DNA of 64,000 nucleotides from Gigaspora margarita (taxonomy: Eukaryota; Glomeromycota; Glomeromycetes; Diversisporales; Gigasporaceae). A model generated the notes under the pieces. It saw only the letters and a program-made list of their open reading frames with translations, was not told the DNA's origin and did no database searches. Positions 46,591 to 58,711 of this stretch are shown here, piece after piece. The translations under genes were made by a program, and so were the position numbers. The stretch's first letter is position 1; every line of letters starts with the position of its first letter. Location of the stretch: the NCBI GenBank assembly GCA_009809945.1, contig WTPW01000698.1, positions 1-64,000 of the forward strand, in the 5' to 3' direction.

Positions 46591-49500
46591 TCATGTGACT
46601 ACTCAGTTTCGTGAGACCTTAGTACATATTTGATTCGTTCACTATTTTCAAAAGGGTTAAAGAGATCCAAAAATGAACAAGTTTTATTTGGTTGAAATTC
46701 GTGCATACAAATTCTTCTAGTTATACTATTTTCAGAAGAGCTTGTACATATTTCTTTATTTGACAAAGTGAACAAGATTCGTACATATTTCTTTTGACTA
46801 TTTATTTGAAGGCTGAAAGTGGACAAGATTCGTTCATATTCTTGTAACACTTTGAAGTTATTTTCAGAAGGTTTAAGGAGATCCAAAATGAATTAGATTC
46901 GTACATATTTATTTGTTTGATAAGACTCAGATTCGTGCATACAAATTTTAGTCATACTAGTTTTAGAGTTGTCATATTTCTTTATTTGACAAAATGAACG
47001 AGATTAGTACATATTTCTTGTGACTATTTGTTTGAAGGACAAATTTATCTAGTGCACGATATTTCTTATTTTACTTCATACAAGGAGTCACAAGAAATAT
47101 GCACAAAACTTGTTCATTTTCAGCCTTCAAACAAATAGTCACAAGAAATATGTACGAATCTTGTTTACTTATTTGGACCACCTTAAGCCCTTCTAAAAAT
47201 AGGATGACCAGATAAATTTGTATGTACGAATCTCAGACTTTAACAAACAAATAAATATGTACGAATCTTGTTCATTTTGGATCTCTTAAACTCTTCTGAA
47301 ATAGCAATAATAGATGAATTTGTCCTTCAAACAAAGTGTCTGAACGAATCTTGTCCACTTTTAGCCTTCAAACACAAGAAATATGTACGAATCTTGTTCA
47401 TTTTTTTGGACCACCTTGGGCCCTTCTGAAAATAGAAAAACTAGATAGTTTTACTTCATACAAGGAGTCACAAGAAATATGCACAAACTTGTTCACTTTT
47501 AGCCTTCAAACAAAATAGTCACAAGAAATATGTACGAATCTTGTTCACTTATTTGGACCACCTTAAGCCCTTCTAAAAATAGTATGACCAGATAAATTTG
47601 TATGCACGAATCTCAGCCTTTATCAAACAAATAAATATGTATGAATCTTGTTCATTTTTGAATCTCCTTAAACTAGCAAACAAGAGTCACAAGAAATTTT
47701 AGCCTTCAAACAAATAGTCATGTACGAATCTTGTTCGCTTTTTTTGGACCACCTTAAGCCTTTCTAAAAATAGAAAAACTAAATGGTTTTCCTTTATACA
47801 AGGAGTCACAAGAAATATGCACAAAACTTATTCATTTTCAGCCTTCAAACAAGAAATATGTAAGAATCTTGTTCACTTTTTTGGACTACCTTAAGCCCTT
47901 CTGAATAGTAAAGCTAGATGGTTTTCCTTCATATAAGGTGGCATACCATCTAGTTTTTCTATTTTCAGAAAGGCTTAAGGTGGTCCAAAAAATGAACAAA
48001 ATTTGTATATATTTCTTGTGACTATTTGTTTGAAAGCTGAAAGTGAACAAGATTCGTTCATATTTTTGTGACACTTTGTTTGAGGGACAAATTCATCTAT
48101 TCTTGCTATTTTCAGAAGGTTTAAGGAGAAACAAGATTCGTACATATTTTTTGTTTGATAAAGGCTGAGATTCGTGCATACAAATTTTAGTCATACTAGT
48201 TTTAGAAGAGCTTGTACATATTTCTTTATTTGACAAAATGAACGAGATTCGTACATATTCCAAAGGTGGTCCAAAAAATAACAAGATTCGTTCATATTCT
48301 TGTGACATTTTGAAGGACAAATTCATCTATTATTGCTATTTTCAGAAGGGTTTTAAGAAGATCCAAAATGAACAAGATTCGTACATATTTATTTGCTTGA
48401 TAAAGTCTGAGATTCGTACATACAAATTTATCTAGTCATACTATTTTTAGAAGGGCTTAAGGTGAACAAGATTCGTACATATTTTTTGTGACTATTTGTT
48501 TGAAGGCTGAAAGTGAACAAGTTTGTGCATATTTCTTGTGACTCCTTGTATAAAGTAAAACCATCTAGTTTTTCTATTTTCAGAAGGGCCCAAGGTGGTC
48601 CAAAAAATGAACAAGATTCGTACATATTTCTTGAGACTATTTGTTTGAAGGCTGAAGATTCGTTCATATTCTTGTAATGCTTTGTTTGAAGAACAAATTT
48701 ATCTATTCTTGCTATTTTAGGCTGAAATTCGTGCATAGTCATACTAGTTTTAGAAGAGCTTGTACATGTTTCTTTATTTGACAAAATGAACGAGATTCGT
48801 ATATGAACAATATTCGTACATATTTCTTGTGACTATTTGTTTGAAGGCTGAAAGTGAACAAGTTTTGTATAACTCCTAGTATGAAGGAAAACCATTTAGT
48901 TTTTCTATTTTCAGAAAGGCTGGTCCCAAGATTCGTATATGACTATTTGTTTGAAGGCTGAAATTTCTTGTGACTCTTGTTTGCTATTTTCAAAAGGGGT
49001 TAAAGGAGATCAAAAATGAACAAGATTCGTACATATTTATTTGTTTGATAAAGGCTGAGATTCGTGCATATAAATTTTTCTGGTCATACTATTTTTAGAA
49101 AGAGCTTGTAATATTTCTTTATTTGACAAAATGAACGAGATTCGTACATATTTCTTGTGACTATTTGTTTGAAGGCTGAAAGTAAATAAGATTTGTGCAT
49201 ATTTTTTTTGACTCCTTGTATGAAGGAAAACTGTCTAGTCTTGCTATTTTCAGAAGGGCATAAGGAGGTACAAATAAGTGAACAAGATTTGTACATATTT
49301 CTTGTGAATTTTGTGCATGTTTCTTGTGACTCTCTGTATGAACTATTTTCAGAGAGATTTAAGGAGATCCAAAATGAACAAGATTCGTATATATTTATTT
49401 GATTCGTGCATACAAATTTAGTCATACTAGTTTTAAAAGAGCTTGTACATATTTCTTTATTTGACAAAATGAACGAGATTCATACATATTTCTTGTGACT

Positions 49501-50320
49501 ATTTGTTTGAAGGACAAATGCATATTTCTTATGATACCTAGTATGAAGGAAAACCATCTATTTTGCTATATTCAGAAGGGCTTAAGGTGGTCCAAAAAAG
49601 TGAACAATATTCGTACATATTTCTTGTGACTATTTGTTTGAAGGCTGAAAGTGAACAAGTTTTGTGCATATTTCTTGTGACTCCTTGTATGAAGGAAAAC
49701 CATCTAGTTTTTCTATTTGCAGAAAGGCTGGTCCCAAGATTCGTACATGACTATTTGTTTGAAGGCTGAAATTTCTTGTGACTTTTGTGTGCTATTTTCA
49801 GAAGGGTTTAAGGAGATTCAAAAATGAACAAGATTTGTCCATATTTATTTGGCTGAGATTCGTGCAATGGTTATACTATTTTTAGAAGAGCCTGTACATA
49901 TTTCTTTATTTGACAAAATGAACGAGATTCGTACATATTTTCTTGTGACTATTTGTTTGAAGGCTGAAAGTGAAATTTCTTGTGGCACTTTGTTGGAAGG
50001 ACTATTCTTGTTTCAAAAGGTTTAAGGAGATCCAAAAATAAACAAGATTCATGATTCGTGCATCTAGTCATACTATTTTAGAAGAGCTTGTACATATTAG
50101 ATTCATACATATTTCTTGTGACTATTTGTTTAAAGGCTGAAAGTGAACAAGATTTGTGCATATTTCTTGTAACACTTTGTATGAAGAAAAACCACCTAGT
50201 CTTGCTATTTTCAGAAGGGTTAGGGTGGTCCAAAAAAAGTGAACAAGATTTGTACATATTTCTTGTGACTATTTGAATGCTGAAAGTGGACAAGATTCGT
50301 TCATATTCTTGTGACTTTAA
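46590..50320. repeat. Degenerate 3.7-kb repeat array with inverted centre
   Basis: The array is made of shuffled short modules: gaacaagattcgtacatatt, tcttgtgactatttgtttgaa, ggctgaaagt, ctattttcagaagggcttaagg, tggtccaaaaaa, and aaggaaaaccatctagttttt. From about 46600 to 47040 and from 47935 to 50320 the modules run in one sense; from about 47045 to 47930 they run in the other (acaagaaatatgtacgaatcttgttca). Module order varies and no fixed period is evident. Many short frames appear but none is conserved between modules, so it is not coding. Confidence 0.85.
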
Positions 50321-50345
50321 TGCTCGATCTAATTGTGAAACTTAG

Positions 50346-50432
50346 TTCTAAATATATCGTAAAACTTTTCAGATGAATGTATACTTGATTCTAAATATAT
50401 CGTAAAACTTTTCAGATGAATGTATACTTGAT
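50346..50432. repeat. 43-bp perfect tandem duplication
   Basis: The unit ttctaaatatatcgtaaaac plus ttttcagatgaatgtatacttga occurs twice with no difference, starting at 50346 and 50389. The identity implies a recent event. Confidence 0.85.
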
Positions 50433-50781
50433 TCTAAAATTTAAGTCTCTTTTTAGCAAAAAAAAACTTTAAGTATTATTTAATGTTATATCCAATACAG
50501 TGACTGTCTTTTTATTTATTATATAAAGGTTTTTTCGGCTCATTGAAGAAATATGTGCGCATATGGGTCTGATGACTAGAACGGTCCGTTAACTGGTTAA
50601 AGAATTATGGGCCAAAAATACTATTCAACGAACGTGTAAGTCCATGACTAGAACGGTTCATTGAATCCATATTACATTATTAAGTCTAATATGATGAATG
50701 AAAAAAGTTATTATCTGATAGGCTTTATTATACAAATAAATTTCTAGATCATGTGATGATGTGTATTAATTTTTCTTATAT

Positions 50782-50948
50782 TTATTTTTTATTATTCTTG
50801 GCGAGTTCGACGGTTTCATCGGGTATGTACAAGAAACGGTCCAACAAATCCATAACTTCGCTTCGATATGATAGTAATGACGTGAGTTCTGATTCTAAAT
50901 CTAATACTGATTCTTTTCGTTGAAATACTGGTGTTGTTCTGACAAGAC
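50782..50948 (-). CDS. Orphan terminal exon of an unknown gene
   Basis: After an acceptor-like gcttaacatag the minus strand encodes about 55 codons (LVRTTPVFQRKESVLDLESE, LLSYRSEVMDLLDRFLYIPD) ending ETVELAKNNKK and a TAA. The composition is protein-like and much less AT-driven than neighbouring chance frames. The upstream exons are not seen; the hAT insertion begins 168 bp further up this strand and may have cut the gene. Confidence 0.45.
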
Positions 50949-51257
50949 CTATGTTAAGCAAAATATAATATTTTTATTATGTGTATATAAATAAGGCATA
51001 CTTTCTTGTTGGTTTATTTTTTTTAAAAAAACATTTATATATCAAAATTTTGCTTATGAAACCAACTTTGGGGCTCTAATAAAAAAATTCCTTGCTAAAT
51101 TTTGTATATACTAATTAGAGATTGTACCTGTAGAAAAAATCACTACCTGGTACCTGCGAGTTTATTTGTTGGGTAACCCAGGTGATTAGCAGATATATCT
51201 AAGTATAAAATTTTATCCAATATACTTGGGTGATCAGCAGATATATCTGGTTAAACT

Positions 51258-51968
51258 ACTCCAAGCAGAGGTACCGAAAATTGAATTGCAATTAAATTAT
51301 TACACAATTATATTTAATTGACATTGTTACAAACAACAATTACAAAACAATTAATTGTGAAATAATTGCAATTTGCAAAATACAGTAACTAAATTTCTAT
51401 TAAAATATAATAATATATGTTTATTTTGGTAAACATCTTGAATTGACTGCATTTTACCATTTACTCTTAGTAATAAAAGCTTTTTCAAGAAATATGGGTC
51501 AAGAGTCTTTCTCCAGTTTGTATAATAATACTTTAAAAGTAAAAACAAATGTTCAAAAAGACCTCTATATAGCATTTGTTTGAACTTTTTGCACTTATTG
51601 TAATCAATTTAAAAATAAAGACTATTTCAGTAAATATGTTTTTTTAAAACAAAAAACAATTTTTCTAATTATATAGGCTTCTTTTTGATTGTATAACAGA
51701 TAAGCTTATTTTTTTTATTTATTTAATCATAGGCTTTTTTTTTATTTATCTAATCATATATGTTTTTTTGTTTTTCTTTATTAAATCATATAATAAACTT
51801 TTTTTTTGACGATAATTTTGACATCAAGATCAGTAATTACAAACTGTGACAAAAATTGCAATTATAGTAATTGTTTAATTGTGACTGCACCATCAATCAA
51901 TTAATTAAGATCAAATAATTGCAATTAATTTTCTTCACAATCAATTATTTGGTACTTCTGACCCCAAG
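51258..51968. mobile_element. Nested hAT-like element, 695 bp
   Basis: It spans 51266-51960 inside the larger insertion. The left end reads CAGAGGTACCGAAAATTGA and the right end is the complement of CAGAAGTACCAAATAATTGA. The flanks are ACTCCAAG (51258-51265) and ACCCCAAG (51961-51968), equal at seven of eight positions. A 74-codon minus-strand frame at 51351-51575 (with NWRKTLDPYFLKKLLLLRVN) is inside; I cannot assign it to a transposase. Confidence 0.7.
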
Positions 51969-52593
51969 TAGTGCTAGAGTTAAGGTATGTCCAAAAATTC
52001 CAAAATAGAACTAATAAACTGTTAATCAATTGTCATATTTAAATTCTGCTACTTGATCATCACATATTTGTTATTTTTAAATGCTAATCGCCTAATCGAA
52101 CGTTGCATATTTTTAAAAGCTTAATACTTTAACACTTCAAAAGGTTATAACTCAACGAAATTATTCGAATAAGGTTTTTATGATAGTAACGAGTACAAAG
52201 CAGAATGACTTATTATGGCCAAAACTTAGAGATAAGTATTTTAATACTTCTACTCCGATTTCAAAAGGTTAAACATTTTACTTATTTACTTTTTTTCTTT
52301 TGAGCTTCCCTTTTTTATTTCTAGCAAATGAAGCTACACTTTTATACTTTTTTATATTTTAGTTGATTACAGGTTTTGGTATAGTGATTAGGCCATTCCA
52401 ATTTAATTCTATGTTTAATATAACCCCTCTTCTCAATTGAGCAAATTATTGAGGGAGTTAACCAACATATATATATATAACTTTTAGATTCAAATTTCAC
52501 TTTTTATATTACTAAAATGAACCCATACAGAATGATTACTAAAATTAGAGTAGCTGCATGATACAGTCATGCTAAACCTAGGAATATTATATA

Positions 52594-54893
52594 AGTTAGT
52601 TAGAATTAATTTTTAAAATTTTATGAAACATAGGATTTTATAGAATTTTATTAATAAAATTTTATAATATCTTATTATACACAAATTTTTATTAATTAAT
52701 TCTAACTTTATGCACTAAGTAAACATATTTAGCACCTAAAATACATCAAATTGGCAGGATTGGTTTTATTTTACTTGAAATTTGGATAATAGATGCATAA
52801 TTTTGGATTTTTGATCAAAAAAGTCAAGTTTAAGCATCTTTTCTCCAAATTTCAAGTAAAATAAAAACAATACTGCTAATTTAATGTATTTTTAGACTCT
52901 GAACAAGTTTACCTAGTAAATTAAGTTAAAATTAATTAGTAAAATATTATGAACAATAAGATTTTATAGAATTTTATTAATAAAATTCTATAAAATCTTA
53001 TGATTCACAATATTTTACTAATTAATTTTAACTTAATGCACTAAGTAACCTTGTTCAGAGACTAAAAATACATTAAATTAGCAGTATTGTTTTATTTTAC
53101 TTGAAATTTGGAGAAAAGATGCTTAAATTTGACTTTTTTGATCAAAAATCCAAAATTATGCATCTATTATCCAAATTTCAAGTAAAATAAAAATAACCCT
53201 GCCAATTTAATGTATTTTTAGGTGCTGCACAAGTTTACTTAGTGCAATAAGTTAGAATTAATCAGTAAAAGTTTGTGAATCATAAGATTTTATAGAATTT
53301 TATCAATAAACTTTTATAAAATCTTATAATACATAAATTTTTATTAATTAATTCTAACTTTATGCACTAAGTAAACATGTACAGCGCCTAAAAATACATC
53401 AAATTGGCAGAGTTATTTTTATTTTACTTGAAATTTGGAGAATAGATGCATAATTTTGGATTTTTGATCAAAAAATCAAATTTAAGCATCTTGTCTTCAA
53501 ATTTCAAGTAAAATAAAAGCAATACTGCCAATTTAATGTATTTTTAGACTCTGAATAAGTTTGTCTAGTGAATTAAGTTAGAATTATTTAGTAAAATTTT
53601 ATGAATAATAAGATTATATAGAATTTTATTAATAAAATTTTATAAAATCTTATGATTCACAATATTTTACTAATTAATTCTAACTTATTGCACTAGGTAA
53701 ACTTGTTCAGAGTCTAAAAATACATTAAATTGGCAGTATTGTTTTTATTTACTTGAAATTTGAAGAAAATATGCTTAAATTTGACTTTTTTGATCAAAAA
53801 TTCAAAATTATGCATCTATTCTCCAAATTTCAAGTAAAATAAAAATAACCCTACTGAGTTAATGTATTTATAGGTGCTGTACAAGTTTACTTAGTGCATT
53901 AAGTTAGAATTAATCAGTAAAAGTTTGTAAATCATAAGATTTTATAGAATTTTATTAATAAAATTTTATAAAATCTTATAATATATAAATTTTTATTCAT
54001 TAATTCTAACTTTACACTAAGTAAACATGTACAGCACCTAAAAATACATCAAATTGGCAGGGTTATTTTTGTTTTACTTAGTTGGAGAATAGATGCATAA
54101 TTTTGGATTTTTGATCAAAAAAGTCAAATTTAAGTACCTTTTCTTCAAATTTTAAGTAAAATAAAAACAATACTGCTGATTTAATGTATTTTTAGACGCT
54201 TAATGAATTTACCTAGTGCAATAAGTTAGAATTAATTAGTAAATATTGTAAATCATAAGATTTTATAAAATTTTATTAATAAAATTCTATATAATCTTTT
54301 TATTAATAAAATTTTACTAATTAATTCTAACTTATTGCACTAGATAAACTTGTATAGCATCTAAAAATACATCAAATCGGTAGGGTTATTTTTATTTTAT
54401 TTAAAATTTGAAAAATAGATACATAATTTTGGATTTTTGATCAAAAAAGTCAAATTTAAGCATCTTTTCTCAAAATTTCAAGTAAAATAAAAATAACCCT
54501 GCTGATTTGATATATTTTTAGGTGCTGTACATGTTTACTTAATGTATAAAGTTAGAATAAATTAATAAAAATTTATGTACTATAAGATTTTATAGAATTT
54601 TATTAATAAAATTCTATAAAATTTTATAATTCACAAAATTTTACTAATTAATTCTAAATACATGCACTAAATAAACTTATTTAGAATCTAAAAATACATT
54701 AAATCAGCAGAATTGTTTTTATTTTACTTGAATTTGGAGAAAAGATGCTTAAATTTGACTTTTTCGATCAAAAATCCAAAATTATATATCTATTCTTCAA
54801 ATTTTAAGTAAAATAAAAATAATTCTGTTGATTTGATGCATTTTTAGGTGCTGAATATGTTTATTTAGTGCATAAAGTTAGAATTAATGAATA
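52594..54893. repeat. Array of seven 326-bp palindromic units, mostly alternating in orientation
   Basis: Each unit contains two nested hairpins. One centres on ttttgatcaaaa within acttgaaatttggagaaaag...ctccaaatttcaagt; the other on attttattaataaaatt within taagattttatagaa...ttctataaaatctta. The gatc centres lie at 52813, 53140, 53466, 53792, 54113, 54439 and 54766, spaced 327, 326, 326, 321, 326 and 327 bp. The asymmetric flanks (ggattttt versus gactttttt on the left of gatc) show orientations +, -, +, -, +, +, -. A partial unit continues at 55395-55505 beyond an insertion. No coding frame. Confidence 0.9.
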
Positions 54894-55388
54894 GGATTTA
54901 AGCATACTACTAGTAGTACATTGTACAAATTTAGACAGCTTTTTAGCTACAATATCTAATAATTTAAATAATTAATTATAATTTTAAATAACTATTTATA
55001 ATTTGTTAGATATAGAGCATTATATATAAAAAGTTTGATAACTTTAAGTCTTATTTTTGATTTTATATGATTTTTTTTCTAAAAATTTTTCTTTTTTGGT
55101 AAGATTTTTTCATGCTAAGCCACAATTTAAAAATTACTAGTAATTTTATAATAAAAAATACAGACGGGAGTATACTAAATTTAGTACAGTCAAGGTTATA
55201 CAAAAAATTGACGTTATTAAAAAATTTTTTTTTAATAATTTTATTATTAATATAAAAAAAATACTACTAACCAATTTTTGAATATTTATTAAATTTTTGT
55301 ATATAAAAAAAAATTGGTGTTTAAATTTTTTGGATTTTTTATAAGTTTTTGAAAAGTGTCTAAATCTAGTACAAAACAGTAAATCCAA
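54893..55388. mobile_element. Probable DNA-element insertion into the array
   Basis: The 326-bp array is interrupted by about 495 bp of unrelated sequence. Its ends are imperfect inverted repeats: GGATTTA then gtacaaatttagaca on the left, and the complement of GGATTTACTG then gtactagatttagacac on the right. Array sequence resumes directly after. No transposase is seen, and the target duplication is unclear. Confidence 0.5.
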
Positions 55389-55510
55389 ACTATTAATTAA
55401 TAAAAATTTGTGTATTATAAGATTTTATAAAATTTTATTAATAAAATTCTATAAAATCTTATGATTTATAAAATTCTACTAATTAAATCTAACTTCATGC
55501 ACTAAGTAAA

Positions 55511-57515
55511 CTACATCAGCAAATTTATAGTACCGAAATCTTTCGAAAGATCTTGTGCACATGCGAAATCTTTCAAAAGATCTTGCATATCACAATATAT
55601 TTCGAAATATTTCAAAATATTTTTCGAAATATTTTAGGTTTCGAAATATTTCAAAAATAATTTCGAAATATTTTGAAAGTGGTATCGAAATATTTTTCGA
55701 AATATTTCAAAATATTTTAGACCTGGGAAACCAAGCTGGATCAGCTGATTTGTAACCTGGGTCATACCAAGACCATATTGAACTAATATTTTCAAATTAT
55801 TTAAATATTTCGATGATATTCGAATATAATCTACAAACTCTGTATTACAAGATTAGATTGATCTTTGTTTATAATTAGATCTTCAGTTTTACATTGTTTT
55901 TTTTCGTTTGCTTTGTTTTTTTTGTTCGTTTTGTTTTTTTTTGTTCACCTTTTTGTTTTTTTTTCTCTTTTTTTTTTTNNNNNNNNNNNNNNNNNNNNNN
56001 NNNNNNNNNNNNNNNNNTTTTACAAGAACACCAACCTAACTTTGGAGATTTGCAAGAAAACCTACAACATTTCGTTACTTTGCAGGAATGCAGATTTGGC
56101 TTTGCAAGCCAACTTAGACTTTTGACACTTTGCAAGAACACAACTATTTCTTCGCAATTTCTAAATTGCCAAGAACGTTTTTTTAAAGAAATAGTTTTAG
56201 TTGAATGCAAGTCTTCACAAGTCTTTGCAAGGTTTCGTTATTTTTTTTTTGTTTAACACTTTTTTGTATTTGTTTTTTTTTTAAATTTTTTTTTATTAAT
56301 TTAATTTATTCTGGCATTTTGCAAGAACACAACTCTTACTTCCTAGCACTTTCAAGAAAACCAACCCAGACTATTTCGGCATTTGGCAAACATGAAAAAT
56401 GGAGATTTGGAGCTTCCTTTATTTTTTTTTGTGTTTTTTTATTTGTTTTTTTTTATTTTTCACTTCTCTACTATTTTTAGAAAGTATTTAAAAAAGAGCG
56501 AAATGAAGATAATAGTCAAACAAAAGAAATAGCCGAAGCAAAATAATAGTTAAAACAAAGAAGCAAAATAATAGTTAACTGCGGGGTGAGTAAAAATAAG
56601 CGTGTAGGGCTGGAATTATATATGAAGAAGTGCGATAGTATTTTAAAATACAGTTTCGTTTTCATTTTTTTTCATTTTTTTTGGGTTTATTTTTTTTTGT
56701 CTTTATTTTTTTTTATTCAGTTTGCTTATATTTTTGTTTTTTCATTTTTTTTTTATATTTCACTTTTACAATATTTTTAGGAAGTATTTAAAAAAAAGCG
56801 AAACAAAAACGATAGCAAAAACAAAAGAAATAGCGAAACAAAACGATAGTTAAAACAAAAAAGCAAAATAATAGGGATGAGCGAAAATAAGCATGTAGGG
56901 CTAGTTTTTTGGAATTATATGTGACAAAGTGCGAAAGTATTTTAAAATACATTTTTGTTTGCATTTTTTTCATTTTTTTCATTTTTTTCGTTGTTTTTTT
57001 CATTTTTTTTAGGTTTGTCATTTTTTTCATTTTTTTTGTATAATAATATATAATAAAAATATAATATTGAATAAAAATGTGTATTTAATTTAAAATAAAT
57101 TTAGAATATAACGTATAATAATAAATAAAAATATATAAAATTTTATATTGAATTGCGAACACATGCAAAAACCTGTAAAAACGTTCAAAAAATTGCAAAA
57201 CCATGATTATGTAAATATATATATCGTTTATTGTGATAATATGTGAAATATTACCTCCTGTGACCCCGGAGAGGGGATAATTAGGTACAGGAGTAGTACA
57301 GGGTTGCATTGTTTTTATTTGCCCTATTTTGCAATATTTCGCAATATATTTCGAAATATTTCGAAATTTATTTCGAAATATTTCGAATGAAATGCATGCC
57401 GAAATCTTTCGAAAGATTGCGATTCTTTCGAAAGATAGCGTGTCAATCGCAATTCTTTTGAAAGATTTCAGTATGCAATTTCTTTCGAAAGATTTCGAAT
57501 ATTTATTTTGCTGAT
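55511..57515. mobile_element. Element bounded by inverted CGAAA-rich arrays, 2 kb
   Basis: The left side (from catcagcaaatttatag) has repeats of cgaaatctttcgaaagatc followed by many tttcgaaatatttcgaaat palindromes. The right side (57330-57515) has the same in the opposite order, ending tttgctgatg. Between lie poly-T-rich sequence, a sequencing gap, and repeats with ctttgcaagaacacaac (56020-56400). There is also a duplicated block with aaacaaaagaaatagc and agtgcgaaagtattttaaaatac (56480-56970). A non-AT-rich patch at 57250-57300 (cctgtgaccccggagagggg) has no recognised function. Confidence 0.5.
55979..56017. other. Assembly gap, 39 N
   Basis: The gap falls within a T-rich low-complexity run, so the true length is uncertain. 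Frames crossing it are not meaningful. Confidence 0.95.
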
Positions 57516-57534
57516 GTTGTTAGCACCAAAAAAT

Positions 57535-57900
57535 AAATATAAGTAAATTTAGACTCAGACCAGTCTATATAAAATTTAGAGTCTGAGTCTGGTCTGATCC
57601 TGGACCAGACCTGAACCAGACCTATTCTGAACCTGGCCAGACCCAAACTAGACCTAATCATTTGTTGTTTAAGTCCCCTCCTTCTAAAAAATTTTGAACT
57701 TGTTATATTAAACAAAGAATTAAATTGGAGTGGCCTTAATGGTATTAAAGTGATAAATGATGTTAATACGATTAATAACATTAATGCGACTAACATCGTT
57801 AATGCGATTAATTTGATTAATGCAATTAATGACATTAATGCGAATAATGACTTAATGTAATTAATCGCATTAATGCAATTATTGTCATTAAATTATCATT
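57535..57900. repeat. Direct and inverted short repeats near the hAT right side
   Basis: At 57550-57660, agacc-type modules (gactcagaccagtctat, gtctgagtctggtctgatcc, ctggaccagacctgaaccagacc) form inverted and direct repeats. At 57740-57890 a degenerate array of ttaatgcgattaa units follows, then a short ATT run. No gene. Confidence 0.6.
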
Positions 57901-58711
57901 ATTATTATTATTATTATATTTTTTCTTTCCCTATTACAATAAGAAGGTCTGAATACTGTTAGAATAGTTATTCAATTTTGGACCAAGCCTCAAATTAGTG
58001 ATTACCGATCTATACCTTATCTAGTTAATTTGAAGCAATAATTCTAATAATTCGATAAATTTAATCTTGGGATTTACTATAACTATCCTAATAAATATTT
58101 TAATTTTTACATACAGTACATATATTTTACAATAATTGATTGTATATACTACAAAAGCTAAATTTATTTTTTGTTAAAAGATTATACAAATTAGAATTTA
58201 ATGCTCTATTAGTATTGTAATTAGTACTAAATTAATCGCTTAATCTTAATGAAAGAAAGCTATTTGTATTTTGTATGAATTGTTACAATCTGATATAACA
58301 ATTTCGTCTATAAATTAGCTTGAGAGCACTCTAAATATTTTTTTTAAAAAAACTTCAAATCTTGAATATATTTACACAAATATATTATATCTGCATATAC
58401 TTATCAGGTGATTATCCGGTTAGTTATCTGTAGATCACCTGGGTATGTCTACCTGGGTTACTATAATTACAATTTGGATACCCGTCTACCCGTGGATAAC
58501 TGGGTAATACCTGACCCAGGTACAAACTCTAATACTAATGCCCTGATAAAATCCCAGGCCTCACCCTAACCCTAAAGTAATCAAAATTTATTTTTTATTT
58601 TATAAAAATTTATTTTTTTGTTTTTGTTACATAGATTTGCAAATCTAATTTACCTATAGTAGTAAAACACTATAAGTGCATTTTATAATAATTAAAAGTT
58701 TAAAATCAAAG

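Larger units (their letters stand above)
51108..58539. mobile_element. hAT-like composite insertion, 7.4 kb, perfect 8-bp target duplication
   Basis: The element spans 51116-58531. The left end reads TAGAGATTGTACCTG and the right end is the complement of TAGAGTTTGTACCTG, one mismatch. It is flanked by ATACTAAT at 51108-51115 and 58532-58539. Just inside each end lie subterminal repeats (aacccaggtgattagcagata on the left; complementary acccaggtgatctacagata on the right), typical of hAT elements. No transposase is recognisable inside. Instead the interior holds a nested hAT element, a palindromic array, a further insertion and a CGAAA-rich element. It is therefore non-autonomous or gutted, and was mobilised in trans or before decay. 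Confidence 0.8.

Noticed and set aside
46590-50320. Many 60-130 codon frames on both strands
   Set aside because: They come from the shuffled repeat modules, show the same peptide bits in several frames and have no conserved start or end.
51351-51575. 74-codon frame as hAT transposase
   Set aside because: No RNase H-fold or dimerisation motif that I can recognise.
55865-57030. Phe-rich and Lys-rich frames around the N gap
   Set aside because: They are translations of T and A runs, some crossing unknown bases.
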